A stretch of 64,000 nucleotides of DNA. It comes from Serripes groenlandicus (lineage: Eukaryota > Mollusca > Bivalvia > Cardiida > Cardiidae). Below are positions 1-10,760 of the stretch, piece after piece; position 1 is the stretch's first letter; each line of letters starts with the position of its first letter. The stretch is from the NCBI GenBank assembly GCA_031761405.1, contig JASEVX010000003.1, positions 118,056,849 through 118,120,848 on the forward strand, in the 5' to 3' direction. The notes below the pieces were generated by a model. The model was given only the letters and a program-made list of their open reading frames with translations. It made no database searches and was not told the origin of the DNA. A program made the position numbers and the translations under genes.

Positions 1-297
1 CCTAGATGTCCCCCTGGACCTTGGGGCTGGATGGGAATGGGTTGTTCTCCTGGACAAGGGTCATTCGGTCCCCACGGTGGACCGGGTCCTCAATGCCCAC
101 CGCAATCAAACCCCTGGGCATGGATGGGAATGGGTCAGCCAAACCAAGGTCAAACACAGTGTGGGAAGGGGAAAGGACAGGGATATGGGAAAACAGTGGG
201 AAAGAAGCCAGAGCAGGATAAGCCCGCCATGGATACAGATACCACTTCCAATATGGAAGACAAGGAACCTAAGAGATCCGAATCTCCAGTTCAGATG
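1..297 (+). CDS. SQSTM1: SQSTM1/p62, internal coding exon (5' end outside window)
   Basis: Sequestosome-1 is the selective-autophagy receptor that binds ubiquitinated cargo and LC3/GABARAP and scaffolds signalling in cytoplasmic bodies. The identification rests mainly on the exons downstream. This exon reads open from base 1 in frame 1 and encodes about 99 residues: a Gly/Pro/Trp/Met-rich stretch (WMGMG twice), then a Lys/Asp/Ser-rich acidic stretch ending SESPVQM. It should be the unstructured linker between the ZZ zinc finger and the LIR motif of the family. The exon ends at 297 before a consensus donor (ATG|GTAGGT), phase 0, which matches the acceptor at 1935. The PB1 and ZZ domains must lie upstream of the window. 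The linker is not itself diagnostic. Confidence 0.75.
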
Positions 298-665
298 GTA
301 GGTAGACAATGCTCATATAACATGCCGAATTGACCCGTTACCGTTTAAAACTTATTCCGCTGAACTCATGCGACTACTAGGCTATTATCATCAATAGTGA
401 ATTATTTAATTAAGTTGTTTACGAATTAATGAAGTATTATGTGCCACATATTTATACATAACAGGCAAACAATGTAGACCTAGATTGGACTACAAGAATT
501 GGCATGCTGATATTAGTCTACGTTGTTCGCAAATGTAATATAAAGTATTGAAAGTCTTGAAACCCTCTATAAATAATTGGCGAACAGTGCAGAACCAGAT
601 CAGTCTGGTAGAGTATTGATTCGTTTTGTTCGTAAATGCTAGACGGTTGGTTAATACACACCGCC

Positions 666-1918
666 GCTCATGTTGTAAACACATACAGTACATGTAAGAG
701 TATAAACTAACCAGCTCATATAGTACGCACATATAGTACACGTAAGAGTATAAACTAACCAGCTCATGTAGTAAACATATACAGTACATGTAAGAGTATA
801 AACTAACCAGCTCATGTAGTAAACATATACAGTACATGTAAGAGTATAAACTAACCAGCTCATGTAGTAAACATATACAGTACATGTAAGAGTATAAACT
901 AACAAGCTAATGTAGTAAACAAATACAGTACATGTAAGAGTATAAACTAACCAGCTCATGTAGTAAACATATACAGTACATGTAAGAGTATATACTAACC
1001 AGCTAATGTAGTAAACATATACAGTACATGTAAGAGTATAAACTAACCAGCTCATGTAGTAAACATATACAGTACATGTAAGAGTATAAACTAACCAGCT
1101 AATGTAGTAAACAAATACAGTACATGTAAGAGTATAAACTAACCAGCTCATGTAGTAAACATATACAGTACATGTAAGAGTATAAACTAACAAGCTAATG
1201 TAGTAAACATATACAGTACATGTAATAGTATATACTAACCAGCTCATGTAGTAAACATATACAGTACATGTAAGAGTATAAACTAACAAGCTAATGTAGT
1301 AAACATATACAGTACATGTAAGAGTATAAACTAACCAGCTCATGTAGTAAACATTTACAGTACATGTAAGAGTATAAACTAACAAGCTAATGTAGTAAAC
1401 ATATACAGTACATGTAAGAGTATAAACTAACCAGCTAATGTAGTAAACAAATACAGTACATGTAAGAGTATAAACTAACCAGCTCATGTAGTAAACATAT
1501 ACAGTACATGTAAGAGTATATGCTAACCAGCTAATGTAGTAAACAAATACAGTACATGTAAGAGTATAAACTAACCAGCTCATGTAGTAAACATATACAG
1601 TACATGTAAGAGTATAAACTAACCAGCTCATGTAGTAAACATATACAGTACATGTAAGAGTATAAACTAACCAGGTTATGTAGTAAACATATACAGAACA
1701 TGTAAGAGTATAAACTAACCAGCTCATGTAGTAAACACATACAGTACATGTAAGAGTATAAACTAACCAGGTTATGTAGTAAACATATACAGAACATGTA
1801 AGAGTATAAACTAACCAGCTCATGTAGTAAACATATACAGAACATGTAAGAGTATAAACTAACCAGCTCATGTAGTAAACATATACAGTACATGTAAGAG
1901 TATAAACTAACCAGGTTA
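666..1918. repeat. 48-bp minisatellite, about 26 copies, in an SQSTM1 intron
   Basis: Tandem array of a 48-bp unit (core ACATGTAAGAGTATAAACTA then ACCAGCTCATGTAGTAAACA plus 8 bases), 1253 bp in all. Units differ at few sites: GCTCATG, GCTAATG or GGTTATG; AACATAT, AACAAAT or AACACAT; CAGTACAT or CAGAACAT. Because 48 is a multiple of 3, minus-strand frames stay open through the array. These ORFs are by-products, not genes. The last unit runs to within about 16 bases of the acceptor of the next exon (1935). Confidence 0.97.
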
Positions 1919-1934
1919 TATTGTATCTTTGCAG

Positions 1935-2070
1935 GATGCTAATACTGGTAATTCGTGGACGATTTTGAATATCAACCAGGAATCGGAGGGCTCGAACCAA
2001 GGACCAGATCAAACACAATCAGGGCCCTCGGCACCCCCTAAGCCAAACACCCCACTCGACACTCCTGCAG
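1935..2070 (+). CDS. SQSTM1: SQSTM1/p62 exon with LIR motif
   Basis: Exon of 136 bases between a good acceptor (TTGTATCTTTGCAG) and donor (GCAG|GTATGT), entering in phase 0 and leaving in phase 1. It encodes DANTGNSWTILNINQ followed by a Ser/Gln/Pro-rich tail. SWTIL fits the LC3-interacting region consensus W-x-x-L (Trp codon 1956-1958, Leu codon 1965-1967) and sits where vertebrate p62 has DDDWTHL, ahead of the UBA domain. The Keap1-binding motif that follows the LIR in vertebrate p62 (DPSTGEL) is not evident here. The minisatellite abuts this exon's acceptor. Confidence 0.85.
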
Positions 2071-2394
2071 GTATGTATTGTCGCTTTAATTGATTCTTAC
2101 ATTTATATGTAATTATGGAATAGTCAATTCTTCAAATACCGTAAATGTATAAAACGCATATACACACGCATTTATGGGTTATCCAATTGAAAACTGCAGA
2201 TAATCAAGATAAATAACAATGTTAGAACCTAATGCTGGTACATTTATCTAATTCTAATCATATCAGAATATGCAATAAATTGGCTGTGTCGTTCCTGTTT
2301 TTGATTCATGCTGATTTCAAACTTAGAATGCAGAGACAATCTTCCTATTAAAAAGAAATTCAAGTTCAGAGATGATCCTTGCTAGTTGGTTTGA

Positions 2395-2540
2395 GTGGTG
2401 TTTTCGCCGCTTTCATTTTAGTTTATCACGGTGGTTGCTCGGTAACCTACTAGTATACCCGTCCTATTGATCCTGACCACAGTGACTCAGTGATATTCCC
2501 GCAACCCTGGGCGCCAAGGAGGGAAATCGTTACTGCTATT
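2395..2540 (-). mobile_element. SINE body fragment
   Basis: Tail and body of a tRNA-derived SINE in reverse orientation: TTTCGCCGCTTTCA, TTTATCACGGTGG, then the ATCCTGACCACAGTGACTCAG and GGGCGCCAAGGAGGGAAAT blocks shared with the copies at 43668 and 55347. No tRNA head is retained. It lies in the SQSTM1 intron 2071-2615. Confidence 0.6.
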
Positions 2541-2615
2541 TTTTAAGTATAATCTACAAATGACGAGCATCTCATTAATATCAAACTAATCTCCATCATT
2601 AATATCTCCATCTAG

Positions 2616-2741
2616 CATACGATAAATTCAAACCTCATCATAGCCAAGACGAATATTCCGTTTTGAGAACCGACAACATAGGATTTGAAAGTCAAATGAG
2701 GATTTACGTACACGAAATACGTCCCCTATCTAGAGTTCAAG
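2616..2741 (+). CDS. SQSTM1: SQSTM1/p62 exon between LIR and UBA
   Basis: Exon of 126 bases between acceptor CATCTAG and donor CAAG|GTAAAA. Entry and exit are both phase 1, agreeing with the exons on either side. It encodes AYDKFKPHHSQDEYSVLRTD, then a short segment ending LSRVQ. The open frame, matching phases and splice signals support it. The peptide has no motif I can name and is probably disordered linker just before the UBA domain. Being a multiple of 3 and symmetric in phase, it could be skipped without breaking the frame. Confidence 0.7.
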
Positions 2742-2792
2742 GTAAAATATTTGTAACTGATGATTAAATCATTGTGTAACATATATTTACAG

Positions 2793-2959
2793 ATACAGCT
2801 ATTGCAGAAGCTCTGGAACAGATGATGTCCATGGGGTTCAACAATGAAGGTGGATGGCTTCAACACCTCCTCCAGTCCAAGAACGGGGATATCGGTCAGG
2901 TCCTGGACGTCATTAGACCGGTACAGCAACGGTCGGCCAATGGTGGTACAATGGCCTAG
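2793..2959 (+). CDS. SQSTM1: SQSTM1/p62 terminal exon, UBA domain and stop
   Basis: Last coding exon, after acceptor ATATATTTACAG, ending at TAG 2957-2959. It encodes [28 protein letters not shown] and [13 protein letters not shown], then a short tail [14 protein letters not shown]. This is the ubiquitin-associated domain of p62: the vertebrate protein has a closely similar three-helix block with the M-G-F loop, E-G-G-W-L and K-N-x-D-I-G. It binds ubiquitin chains on autophagic cargo. MGF and GGW, the ubiquitin-contact and core positions, are kept. This exon is the firmest basis for naming the gene. Confidence 0.92.
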
Positions 2960-3475
2960 GGTGCCACGAAATGATTACCCTCCTGACTTTGATTATAAAC
3001 TGTTATTTTTTAACGAGATGGATTAGTTAAATATTTGTAGTTTGTATTTGTGCATTGAAACAAGGAGGGTTGTGTTAATGTTTTATGTGTATGTGTAAGT
3101 ATATTCATGTAAATGAACATGTACGTGGAAAACAATAGATGATAAAAAAAACAAAAAATTATTCTATAATGGTTCGTCATCAGCAATTTCTCGTTTTCTC
3201 ACATTAATTCCAAAGGCTGTTTACTGAACGGTCTATCATAGATGTAACAGAAATCTATACTAGCAAGAAAATGGCTCTGCGACTTTTCAGCTTTAGTAGC
3301 TGCTTTGCTAGCACCATCTCCGCAAGCTAAGGGCGAATTGTATGTTACATTTCCGTATAGATGAGTATGTAACGTTCGATGCACCACCTTTCATTAGCGA
3401 AGATATACTAAATCCAATAGAACAGAATTGAATACGAACAACGTTGTATATCAAAATATAGGAGCCCATTCAATG
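2960..3475. other. SQSTM1 3' UTR and downstream DNA
   Basis: After the stop come AT-rich bases expected to be the 3' UTR. No canonical AATAAA was found near the end, so the transcript end is not placed. A short minus-strand open frame at 3199-3387 is more GC-rich than its surroundings and ends in TGA, but has no recognisable motif and no clear splice signals; I do not call it a gene. Confidence 0.4.
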
Positions 3476-3479
3476 TACA

Positions 3480-3955
3480 CGTTGAATCTTTGGCACAGCG
3501 CAGATCCAGATCAGCATGTGCATCCACTCAGCCTGGTCAAGATCTTTATTGTTCAAAATATTATTTACATAAAGCTTTTGAGAAGCTTCTGACAACTTGT
3601 GTAAATTCTTACAAGACGGTTCAGTGTGCAGGCTGATCCGAACCTACGCTGTTCAGTAATGAAAACGTGAACCTTTCCACATACACGGACTTATATATGA
3701 GCCGTTCCACGAGAAAACCAACATTATTGGATCTGCGAAATGTATCGATCCAGATCAGCCGGGCCGACACATTCCGTCTCAGGTGGATAGAGGTGTAAAG
3801 AAATGATTCCTGAAACAGAAAATCCACAGAAGGCGAAAAGTGTCTGTCCGGGTTAGCCTGCGTGGCATGCTTAGGCAGATTCGGATCGATACTTTACGCG
3901 GAGTCAATAATGTTGGTTTTCTTGTGGAACGGTTCATATTAATTCTAAACTCATG
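3480..3955. repeat. Dispersed bivalve repeat of the AGATCAGCCTGTGCATC type
   Basis: Contains CAGATCCAGATCAGCATGTG near 3505, GCAGGCTGATCCGAACC near 3631, GAGCCGTTCCACGAGAAAAC near 3700 and an inverted partner near 3935 (GTTTTCTTGTGGAACGGTTC). Related stretches recur at 13440-13920 and 14830-15010. I recognise this family as common in clam genomes. Boundaries are approximate and the class is unknown. Confidence 0.6.
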
Positions 3956-4074
3956 TAAAATGGTGAAATTGAACTTGAACAGAAAGTATATTCATTATTA
4001 TTAAATGTGGATACAATTGATTCATTTGTTATTGTTTTATAACACGACACCTTTCTGACCATTTTTCAGTCGTA

Positions 4075-4345
4075 CTATTTGATTGATTGGAATTTAACGT
4101 CCTATTAAACATTATTTGAATTAAATCACCTAGCCGGTTCACTTAGCCAAGACTCCTTCCTAATCAACTGTCTACCTTTGTACATCGACCGTATGCCCAT
4201 TACTGGAAGATAAATGATACAAGTATAAATGGCGTTTGCCAATCAACGCAATAAAAGATTGGCCGAGCCAGGATTCGAACTCACGACCTCTGGAACGATA
4301 TAACTCATGTATACCGATTGAACTGTCGTGGCTCGACTTCAGGCC
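4075..4345 (-). mobile_element. tRNA-derived SINE
   Basis: On the minus strand the head at about 4262-4340 resembles a tRNA: B box GTTCGAATCC and an A-box-like stretch near CAGTTCAATCGG. The tail on the plus strand starts TTGATTGATTGGAATTTAACG. The orientation is typical of a retroposed tRNA SINE. It is diverged and no target duplication was resolved. Confidence 0.65.
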
Positions 4346-4379
4346 CCAAAAATAGTTGAATTGCATTAGTTTATAAATG

Positions 4380-5510
4380 GATCATTTCATTTCAATCGAA
4401 TATATTGGGAAAACATTTGCTCTTTAATATTATTTCTTAATATGATTTATGGTTTTTACATTTTAGTCCTTTTTTAGGTTTGTGTTGGTCACCGAAAGTT
4501 ACATTGAAATATGAAGGAGCTAAAACTGATTCTGCTTTATTAAGAGGTATTTAAACAGATCCGATCGTTTCATTTCAAACGGTTCAAGATGCAGAATTTT
4601 TTCCCTCTCATTTGTACTAATTCAAATCAATATTTTTTAAATATATGTTGGTCCTTTTTGAATATTCATGAAGAATTTTATTGCCTCAGATAGGTGAAAT
4701 GCCTGTGTATTGGTGTGTGCGGTATTGTGTTATATCAGCGGGGTAGCAATACACCATCAGCTTATCCCACCATTTATTACCTTATAACGGAAGTTGGCTA
4801 ACCATATATGGTGTGTACAATTTTAGAGATGTCATGAATTACATAGAATTGCCTTTGGCCATTTACAGCCAAACTTTAATAGCAAAGACAAATACATGTA
4901 TTTAAACATTTAGAAAGAATAAACAAAGATAAATAAATGCATAAATTGCAATCTGTCTTTTAAAATGACGAATATAGATATAAAAATAATCTTTAATCAC
5001 TGCAAAACATATTTTCTCTTTGTATATGCGTGATTGCAAGTTTTGAAAATACAGCAGTACTAATTTTCGTTAAAGCCTTAGATAAACAAATATCAAAGTT
5101 TTCACTCTTCTAGAATAAATCGAGATTCAGAATATAATAAAACGAAACTGTTTATGACTGGTAAATTAGCTTATGTAAACGCCAGTATTGCTCGGAGATA
5201 AAGATCGCTCGATAGCCTGATAAGCCCCAAAGGTGGCAATGTTAGTATTATATTTAAGAGCTGCTTAGATTCTCAAACAAAAAAGGTTATTTGTTGGTGA
5301 TGTCAGAAAAAGCATGTTTCCAGCTCCTTTTCAAGCAATCTTGGTTGCGAAAGCTGGTATTCAAATAGCTCCACAAGCAGTGTTGTCAGACGCCTGTCCC
5401 TACATACATATGATCTAGAAGGAGAAGTTGGTTCAACAGCAACATTCAAACCCATGCTGAGAGCTTACATTTCGCATTTATAGACATTAAAATCAACCAT
5501 TTACCCAACA
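4380..5510. other. AT-rich DNA, nothing assigned
   Basis: No convincing exon, RNA gene or family member was seen. It may be intergenic between SQSTM1 and the next gene. Confidence 0.4.
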
Positions 5511-5516
5511 AGAGAT

Positions 5517-6300
5517 GTCCATAAGACAGAATGCTCGACTATTTGCCATTTGATTCTATAGTAAACAGTGGTAAACGGCAAAAAACGCCCAGAGAGTGTT
5601 AGGTCACATGGTTAATGAGAAATGTGCATGATAATACCTTGTATGCCAAACTTTAACCAAATTGTCAAAGTCGAACAAGGGCCATAATTGCTTCTGAATT
5701 CATACAAGAGTTATATAACTTGACTGTCTGTTACACCTGAAGACAGGAAAGAAGTTTTAAGTCGATATCATTAGTGGTTACTGAGATATGTCCATGATAT
5801 TATCTTGCATGCAAAACGTTTTAACCAAAATTTCTAAGCCCAAAAGGGGCATAATTGTGTCAGAATCTGATATAGAGTTTTGGAACTTGTCCTTCCAGGT
5901 CATTTGATCATGTCTAATAAGTGTGGGAAGTTTCAAAGCAATAGCATCTGTGGTTTGAGAGAAAAAGCATTGCATGCAAAACTTTAACCACATTGTCAAA
6001 GTCAAACAAGGGCCATAATTTGTTCTAAATTAATTCAAGAGTTATCTTACTTGACTTTCTGACACTCCCTGAACACATGAATGAAGTTTCAAGTCAATAT
6101 CATTAGTGGTTACTGAGGTATGTCCATGCTAGTATCTTGCATGTAAAACTTAAACCAAAATTGTTAAGTCCATAATTGTGTCAAAATCTGATATAGAGTT
6201 TTGGGAATTGTCCTGCAAGGTCATCTGATGGTGTCCAATAAGTGTGTGAAGTTTCAAAGCAATAGCATATGTGGTTTGAGAGAAAAAGCTTTTCAATAAC
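5517..6300 (+). mobile_element. AACAAGAG-type element with two core monomers, 3' end lost
   Basis: Opens AACAAGAGATGTCC, then GCTCGACTATTTGCC. The body holds two diverged copies of a unit of about 330 bp (GTCAAAGTC(G/A)AACAAGGGCC near 5664 and again near 5994; ATATAGAGTTTTGG twice; GCAATAGCAT twice). The closing hairpin and GAGCTAAAAA end seen in related elements are absent. Confidence 0.6.
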
Positions 6301-6895
6301 AAACATGCATGTATATATGAATTATATATTCCATATTGTTATTATTACATAAATATGCACATATTCTTTTATAAATTTGGCCATATACCAGATAGCCCAA
6401 TTTAAAGAAGTGATTGGATTAAGGTATCTCACATTGTAATCTTGCTTAAACAGTATTTATAATAGATTACGGGGTTATTTAATACATGACCTCAATATAT
6501 AATACTAGTGTAACGTTATAATCGACAACATTGTTCGATATTTGTAAATAATCAGATAATGGTAATATCACTATTAAACAAAATAAATAAAGCATTGAGG
6601 GATAATCAAACGTTATTTTTTTCTAAAAGCGTTCCCTTTTCACATATATTTTGCATGTTATATTAAAAACAGGACATACATGAGTAAAGGATCTAAAAGT
6701 CCAACGGGCTACATTTCAGATAGTTTAACCAAACTGTCAATGTTTATATTGGTATACATGTAAGTAATTTGTCACGGATAATATGACACTTTATTTCTAA
6801 CACCGTCAGCTCTTTCATTCACCATTACCCACATACGATAAATCGATGGCAAACGGCATTGAAAAAACACGATTTATATTTGGGCAGTGTGATTA
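6300..6895. other. AT-rich DNA, nothing assigned
   Basis: No gene or family member recognised. Confidence 0.4.
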
Positions 6896-6897
6896 TT

Positions 6898-7165
6898 GAA
6901 TATTGATTGATTGATTGAACACCATTTTCAACAATTTTTCAGTCATATCACAGCGGCCAGTTCATATACTCTTGTGTTTCCAGGCTTTCTCACAACAGTA
7001 CTCCACACAACATTATTTCAAAGCAACTGGCTGCTTTTCCACATAGGAGGTGAAAGACGAATGACGCTTGTCACAGTGTCTTTTGTCAAACGTCGTAAAA
7101 CATGTTGGTTCGAACAAACAACGCCTGGATTGGCAGCCCGTGTCGCTACCGACTGAGCTAAATAT
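6898..7165 (-). mobile_element. tRNA-derived SINE
   Basis: The minus strand begins with a tRNA-like head (TTAGCTCAGTCGGTAGCG as A box; GTTCGAACC as B box). The body GGCTTTCTCACAACAGTACT and the tail TTGATTGATTGAACACC with TTTTCAACAATTTTTCAG match the copy at 23268-23525. No target duplication was resolved. Confidence 0.75.
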
Positions 7166-7194
7166 GAACACGTTTTGGCTAAGGTAGAGTTTGC

Positions 7195-7245
7195 TCACAA
7201 TAAGCAATTTCTCCTTCTGCAATAATGTTTTCAAGATTTGTCTGC
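7195..7245. mobile_element. piggyBac-like MITE relic
   Basis: Hairpin-side fragment (GCAATTTCTCCTTCTGCA, then ATGTTTTCAAGATTTGTCTG) of the dominant TTAA MITE family. A second relic of the same family is at about 7640-7700. Both lack termini. Confidence 0.5.
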
Positions 7246-7699
7246 CGCATATGTATGCGTCTGCATGTTGGAACGAGTTATTTAAAAACCTAACCTATCA
7301 AGCAACCATTCAGACGGGCCGTTTCGTTTTCGGGCTATGCCAACATTCAGACACACATAACTCGACTTCGAGCATTGACTGTATTATTAGATCTCGCGGA
7401 TTAACATCGAAGAAAACGGGCATCAAGACATTCTCATTTTAGTTAACCTCGCCGTGCAAAATTGACTATTTGTCGAGCAAAATCAGGCATGTATCGACTA
7501 AATTTTTAATAAAATAACTACATGAAGTTGAATAACAGTAATTTAGCGCACATTTTGCCTTTTTTCGCCCCTCCCCCCATTACCAGGAGAAAACATTTTC
7601 CGAACACAAATATCCTAGCAAAATGTGGAAAATCTATCTGAATGAAAGTATCATCATTAAAAAGAGTTGAAAACATTGTGGTTAAAGGATAAATTGCCA

Positions 7700-8560
7700 A
7701 GGAAAGTCCCTGAAATATGATGTGACGTCATTGAAATATGAGAACACGTCATTAAAAAGTCGGTGGTTGGGCGTTATTCACACAACATTCATACATTTTG
7801 ATTAATATGTAACGTGTAATTTGTGTTATTTCGCTATTTAAACAAATGTAATATGAGTATAGGTGCTACCTATTTCGGGTAAACATTTATTGACTTTTGT
7901 GATCGGTAAATAATTCCCTGCGAACTGCAGCAAGCCCCTTGCTTGCAGCACGATCAGTTATTTACGTTAATTATGAGTCCTACCGACCTAAGCAAAGAAA
8001 ATAAAAATCATCATCAGGTTAAGCTTATATTTAACTTTAAAATATAGCCAAGATTTTAAATCCATGACATTTTGATGACAGGTACAACAAATAATCAACT
8101 TGCCCTGCATAAAGTACGTCAAATAAAACGATTCCATAATTAATGGAACTTCATTTGTAACAAGTCAAACTAACGTTTCCTATACTTTCTGTTGTTTTCC
8201 TTTTGGTTATTTATTCATCAGTTGCGTTACGCTAATAGAATGACGTCATATTACAGGGATTTGGATTTGTAACTTCATGAAAGTCAAAAAACCCTTATGA
8301 GTTATTATTTGAACTCGTTTTAGAAATAGACGACGAGTGTTATTAAAAGGAAATTATCACACATACAATTAAGTGTGATCGTTCCTTTATCGAGTACGTA
8401 TTATCATATTTAATTTTTTTTTGTTTCGCTATTTTCTTTTCATCCAATCAAAACGTAGCAGAATCGTGACTGCATCGAAAAATCCACTCTGGACACAATT
8501 TTTGGAAAGACTGTATAGCAAAGTTTTGCAAAGTTCATACACATATACTCCGCCGTCGAT
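7700..8560. other. Non-coding stretch with TGACGTCA sites and hairpins
   Basis: Holds TGACGTCA at about 7720 and 8242 and ACACGTCATT near 7746, all CRE-like. There is a foldback at about 7905-7965 (GTAAATAAT...GTTATTTAC around CTGCAGCAAG...GCTTGCAG) and a stem at about 8348-8390 (GGAAATTATCACAC / GTGTGATCGTTCC). No gene is seen. Whether this is regulatory or part of an unrecognised element cannot be decided from sequence. Confidence 0.4.
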
Positions 8561-8589
8561 TTGTTTACCCGTATAATATTTATTTATTG

Positions 8590-8765
8590 TTTGCGTCGAT
8601 GGTGTAGTGGAAGAGCGTCCACCTCAAAGGTGGGAGGTCGATGGTTCCATCCCAAGTATGGATCATACCAAATACTTTAAAACATGTGAAAGCGACTGTC
8701 CTTCCTTGGCGCACAGGATTGTCGGATAGATAAATGGTAGACTCTACTGTTAAATTATTCAGGGG
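8590..8765 (+). mobile_element. tRNA-derived SINE head and body
   Basis: tRNA-like head with A box TGGTGTAGTGG and B box GGTTCCATCCC, followed by CCTTCCTTGGCGCACAGGAT, a body block that reappears inverted in the copies at 2395, 43668 and 55347. It is not a functional tRNA gene: it continues into SINE body. Confidence 0.65.
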
Positions 8766-8814
8766 CAAAGTTTGCACATTCTGCTTGGATATGATTAGTT
8801 GAATTGGCATGTTA

Positions 8815-9050
8815 CGCCAATTTCAACAATCTTTCATTTATATCGTGGTGTTTCCTGTGTAGGTTACCAGTTGGCCTAGTACTTGTCCGTTTATCCTGAC
8901 ACCAGCGAGTCAGTCGTAATGCTAGCCCCACACACATGTGCGTCCAGGCGGGTGGGAGTGGGGGTGGGGGGGGGGGGGGGGGGGGGGGGGCGGGAAAGGC
9001 TCGTACATGTCTAGGAAGATGGATTATGTTTCTGACCAAGGGAGACAACA
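8815..9050 (-). mobile_element. SINE fragment with a 25-base G tract
   Basis: Reverse SINE body (TTTCAACAATCTTTCA, GGTTACCAG, TATCCTGACACCAG) whose continuation is interrupted by a G-rich tract with 25 uninterrupted G at 8966-8990. The polyproline open frame across it on the minus strand is an artefact of the tract. Confidence 0.6.
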
Positions 9051-9059
9051 AACATAATT

Positions 9060-9790
9060 TTATACGATTTCATGGGAGGTAAGTATGGAAAAACAGAGAC
9101 CCATCATGGGAATTGTTTCCCTTGTAAGACTGACGAACTTGGTTCTTGTCACATAGTACAGTGAATCTCAATTTCAACTATTATATATGCGAGGTTACCG
9201 TCCTATTTCGAACAAACTATCAGTTATCCTTATTCAAAGAAATTCATTGTGTATAAAAGGATAATATATTTTAAAGGAATTAAGATAGAATTGAATTGTT
9301 TAGAATATTATTCATATACCTTTTCACGTGACCTTTGACCAAACAAGCAAATCCCTATTGCGTAATTTTAAAATCACAGTTTGAGGTCGGATGAAGTTCG
9401 ATTAGATCATTTCCCGGACCAATATATTTACAGTGATGAATGCCAAATAGGTATGAATGATGGGTTATTATTTTATTTTCAGTCGTTAGAAATTCCTTGT
9501 GCATGACCTTGTAGTATCGATGCCAGGGCGAATACACAGGTGTGATTCATACCGGTTGGAAGACGCATTCCAAATTTCAAGTTCAACTGCGCACAGCCCG
9601 AGTGCATGTAAATTATGTTTAATATTGTAAAATGTACCACTCCTTGCGCACAACAGTAACATCCGCTACGGCTTCCTTGAGTAGATTTAAATCCACGTAG
9701 ACATCGGTGTTTTCGGTATTTATTGTATTATTACTGGATTTATAATGTGTGTCCTGTACTGTTATAATACTCTATAGAGACTCATTGCTC
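9060..9790. other. AT-rich DNA, nothing assigned
   Basis: No exon, RNA gene or repeat family recognised. Confidence 0.4.
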
Positions 9791-9797
9791 TGATTAA

Positions 9798-10014
9798 CCC
9801 TTTCCCTCATACGACAATTCTGCAGCAGACGACTTTGAACGTATTTTGTCAAAAAATAGAAAATCTCCATAATTCAATGGTTATGAAAAAAAGTGGAAAA
9901 CATTGTAGCAAAAGGAGAAATTGCATGTTTTGTGCAATTTCTTCTTTTGTCACTATGTTTTCAAAAAGCTGTCTGCTGCAGAGGCGTCAGAAAGTGTCTA
10001 TATGAGGGAAAGGG
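9798..10014 (+). mobile_element. piggyBac-like MITE, full length, TTAA duplication
   Basis: Reference copy, 217 bp. Ends CCCTTTCCCTCATA and TATGAGGGAAAGGG, flanked by TTAA at 9794-9797 and 10015-10018. Inside each end lie TCTGCAGCAGACGAC and GTCTGCTGCAGA; the centre is a hairpin (AAATTGCATGTTTTGTGCAA). TTAA target plus CCC..GGG ends is the signature of piggyBac-superfamily non-autonomous elements. There is no coding capacity. Confidence 0.9.
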
Positions 10015-10390
10015 TTAAGGTTCTATAAGCCCATTTGATAGTGTACAATAGTATCATAAACAAGTATCTGACAGTGACAGGTGCAAATAAGTTCACAAGA
10101 CAAGAGTTAGATACAAGGGAGTCTGTTTCCGAAAAGACACTTGGTTCTTTAAAACTTTAACATGCTCAGGTTATAGCAGATGACTCTAGTCTAAATCATT
10201 AAGACTTTCGGTTTCACGTTTTATCATCTGTCATGTATTGGTCGTATGCAGAATAATAAAAAAATAAAAAATGAGCATATGCGATGTCTTTTTTTGAAGG
10301 ACTAAGATGACTTGTGCAATTTTTCCTGGAAAGGACTTCTATCTTTCACAATGTTCTCAAACCTCCTACTCCTACTATTATACTTATTAT

Positions 10391-10590
10391 CCCTTTCCCT
10401 CATTCGACAATTCTGCAGCAGACAACTGAACATATTTTGTCAAAAAATAGAAAATCTCTATAATTGAATGGATAACCTATAACTAAAAGTGGAAAACATT
10501 GTGTCAAAACGAGAAATTGCTTGTTCTGAGCAATTTCTGCTTTTGTCACTAGGTTTTTAAAAAGCTGTCTGCTGCAGAGGCGTCTGCTTT
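10391..10590 (+). mobile_element. piggyBac-like MITE, right end lost
   Basis: Left terminus CCCTTTCCCTCATT preceded by TTAT. Central hairpin AAATTGCTTGTTCTGAGCAA present. It ends after CTGCTGCAGAGGCGTC without the terminal repeat. Confidence 0.8.
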
Positions 10591-10760
10591 CGTTGCAATG
10601 TTATCAATCCTATTCCATAATGAAACTTCCATTTTAGAGATTTTCCACACTCTTACTTTTTAAAGTCGTCTTCTGCAGATAGGTTGTAATTTGTATTTGG
10701 AAAAATGTTATAGTCATGCAGAGGACTAGATAAGTAGGAGTAAACTGGTCTCTCATAATT

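Noticed and set aside
651..2018. 455-codon minus-strand open frame of 16-residue hydrophobic repeats
   Set aside because: It exists because the 48-bp minisatellite unit is a multiple of 3 without stops in that frame. Other minus frames are open too, and the array is in an SQSTM1 intron.
3199..3387. Minus-strand 62-residue frame downstream of SQSTM1
   Set aside because: More GC-rich than the surroundings but no motif, no splice support and no partner; kept only as a note.
8812..9051. Minus-strand frame with a polyproline run
   Set aside because: The prolines come from a G tract inside a SINE fragment.
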